NCBI RefSeq assembly: GCF_030418315.1
Contig: NZ_JAUHPV010000008.1
Location: 1-64,000, forward strand
Origin: Demequina zhanjiangensis
GTDB lineage: Bacteria > Actinomycetota > Actinomycetes > Actinomycetales > Demequinaceae
Length of the DNA: 64,000 nucleotides
Direction: 5' to 3'
The notes below the pieces were generated by a model, which did not search any database, was not told the origin of the DNA, and was given only the letters and a program-made list of their open reading frames with translations. Of the stretch, positions 63,323 through 64,000 are shown piece after piece. Positions within the stretch are counted from its first letter, which is position 1, and each line of letters opens with the position of its first letter. The translations under genes and the position numbers were made by a program.

Positions 63323-64000
63323 ATGAGAAGCATCGTGCATCACGAGTTCGGCGACCCAACCTCCGTCCTGTCCGTCGAGGAGGCCCCGCTGCCCGAGCCT
63401 GGCCCCGGCGAAGCGCGCGTCCGACTCCTGCTGTCGCCCATCCACAACCACGACCTCTGGACGGTGCGAGGCACCTACGGCTACAAGCCCGAGCTGCCCG
63501 CCCGCGCAGGCACCGAGGCCGTGGGCGTCGTCGACGCTCTGGGCGAGGGAGTCGAGGGTCTCGAGGTCGGCCAACGAGTCGCGACGGGAGGCACGTTCGG
63601 AGTCTGGTCCGAGCAGTTCCTCGCGAAGGCGGCCGCGCTCATCCCCGTGCCCGACGGCATTCCAGACGAGGCGGCAGCCCAGCTCGTCGCGATGCCCTTC
63701 TCCGCGATCAGCCTGCTCGACTCCCTGGGGCTCGAGGAGGGCGACTGGATGATCCAGAACGCCGCCAACGGCGCCGTGGGCCGCCTCGTCGCGCAGCTCG
63801 CACCCTCGCGCGGCATCCACGTGATCGGGCTCGTGCGCCGCGCCGACGGCGTGGCCGAACTGGCGGCCGCGGGCATCGACCAGGTCGTCGCTACCGACAG
63901 CGAAGGCTGGCAGGACGAGGTGCGCCGCCTCGCGGGCGACTCCCCGCTCAAGGTCGGCATCGACTCCCTCGGCGGCGACGCGTCGGGCGATGTCCTCAGC
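63323..64000 (+). CDS. MDR-family zinc-independent oxidoreductase (partial, 3' end missing)
   Basis: The first 226 residues of a medium-chain dehydrogenase/reductase; the gene runs off the right edge. The GroES-like domain shows LSPIHNHDLWTVRGTYGY and GTEAVGVVDALGEGVEG, without the structural-zinc cysteines, as in quinone reductases and 2-enoyl thioester reductases. The NADPH-binding segment begins NAANGAVGRLVAQLA near residue 155, similar to the mitochondrial enoyl reductase group. It probably reduces a conjugated double bond or quinone. The ATG at 63323 gives the full domain start. Confidence 0.88.
   Translation, partial: MRSIVHHEFGDPTSVLSVEEAPLPEPGPGEARVRLLLSPIHNHDLWTVRGTYGYKPELPARAGTEAVGVVDALGEGVEGLEVGQRVATGGTFGVWSEQFLAKAAALIPVPDGIPDEAAAQLVAMPFSAISLLDSLGLEEGDWMIQNAANGAVGRLVAQLAPSRGIHVIGLVRRADGVAELAAAGIDQVVATDSEGWQDEVRRLAGDSPLKVGIDSLGGDASGDVLS

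Overview
The window is one continuous stretch of a high-GC (roughly 70 %) chromosome. It looks like an actinobacterium of the Micrococcales type; the genus cannot be fixed from sequence alone. The basis is very strong GC bias at third codon positions, many GTG and some TTG starts, ATGA/GTGA translational coupling, several genes with a -10-like hexamer only 6-7 nt before the start codon (probable leaderless mRNAs), actinobacterial SigE-type sigma/anti-sigma pairs, DUF2510, and a sugar ABC importer with no ATPase gene of its own. I see no tRNA, rRNA, CRISPR array, insertion sequence, integrase or prophage. About 54 protein genes fill the window, and the last one runs off the right edge.

Region by region. 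71-4734: a tight four-gene catabolic operon (SDR dehydrogenase, FAD-linked oxidase, creatininase-family amidohydrolase, PdxH-like FMN protein) facing a methylenetetrahydrofolate reductase fused to a Cys-rich N-terminal domain. 4951-8705: a 2-oxoacid dehydrogenase operon (E1alpha-E1beta-E2) with a double palindromic operator in its promoter. 8873-15925: a surface-glycan block of two large proteins that each combine a glycosyltransferase with a polysaccharide-pyruvyltransferase-like domain, a GT2 enzyme, and a Wzt/Wzm-type export ABC transporter. 16152-19125: a HisC-like aminotransferase, a small membrane protein and purB. 19136-28583: two sigma/anti-sigma modules surrounding a MOSC protein, a CPBP-type membrane protein, an 825-residue LPG-synthase-like membrane protein with a degenerate kinase-like domain, and a DUF2510-TM-PASTA-like-3xLtp surface protein. 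28867-34731: an SMR-type membrane protein, a probably exported Tat-lipoprotein aldo/keto reductase, an acidic/lysine-rich DUF5667-like protein, an MFS transporter and two cytoplasmic aldo/keto reductases. 35212-38431: a CUT1-type sugar importer (lipoprotein and two permeases) with a clear promoter and operator.

38627-41884 is a compact redox-defence unit: an AzoR-like FMN reductase, a SoxR-type [2Fe-2S] MerR regulator, and superoxide dismutase plus FprA-like ferredoxin reductase. A perfect SoxR-like box sits in a promoter with a 19-bp spacer in front of sod. 41976-55142 is a glycoside locus: a GH3 glycosidase, two GH78 alpha-L-rhamnosidases, two esterase-like hydrolases, an MFS transporter, and TetR and LacI regulators. 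One palindrome, CCRTTCANTGAAYGG, recurs at three promoters here and probably defines the TetR regulon. No enzyme in this locus has a signal peptide, so imported rhamnosides or glucosides are probably cleaved in the cytoplasm.

55273-64000 holds a PucR-type regulator, a pentapeptide-repeat protein, a lipoprotein, a YtrA-type GntR regulator, an isochorismatase-family hydrolase, a third sigma/anti-sigma module with an extra membrane protein, a SulP transporter with a STAS domain, and the start of an MDR-family oxidoreductase. All three sigma genes share an upstream CAAC-N17/18-CGTT element that looks like an autoregulatory ECF promoter. No single wholly novel system is evident. The strongest candidates for new biology are the TetR rhamnoside regulon, the SoxR-sod-fpr unit, the glycosyltransferase/pyruvyltransferase fusions, the PASTA-like/Ltp surface protein and the first catabolic cluster.
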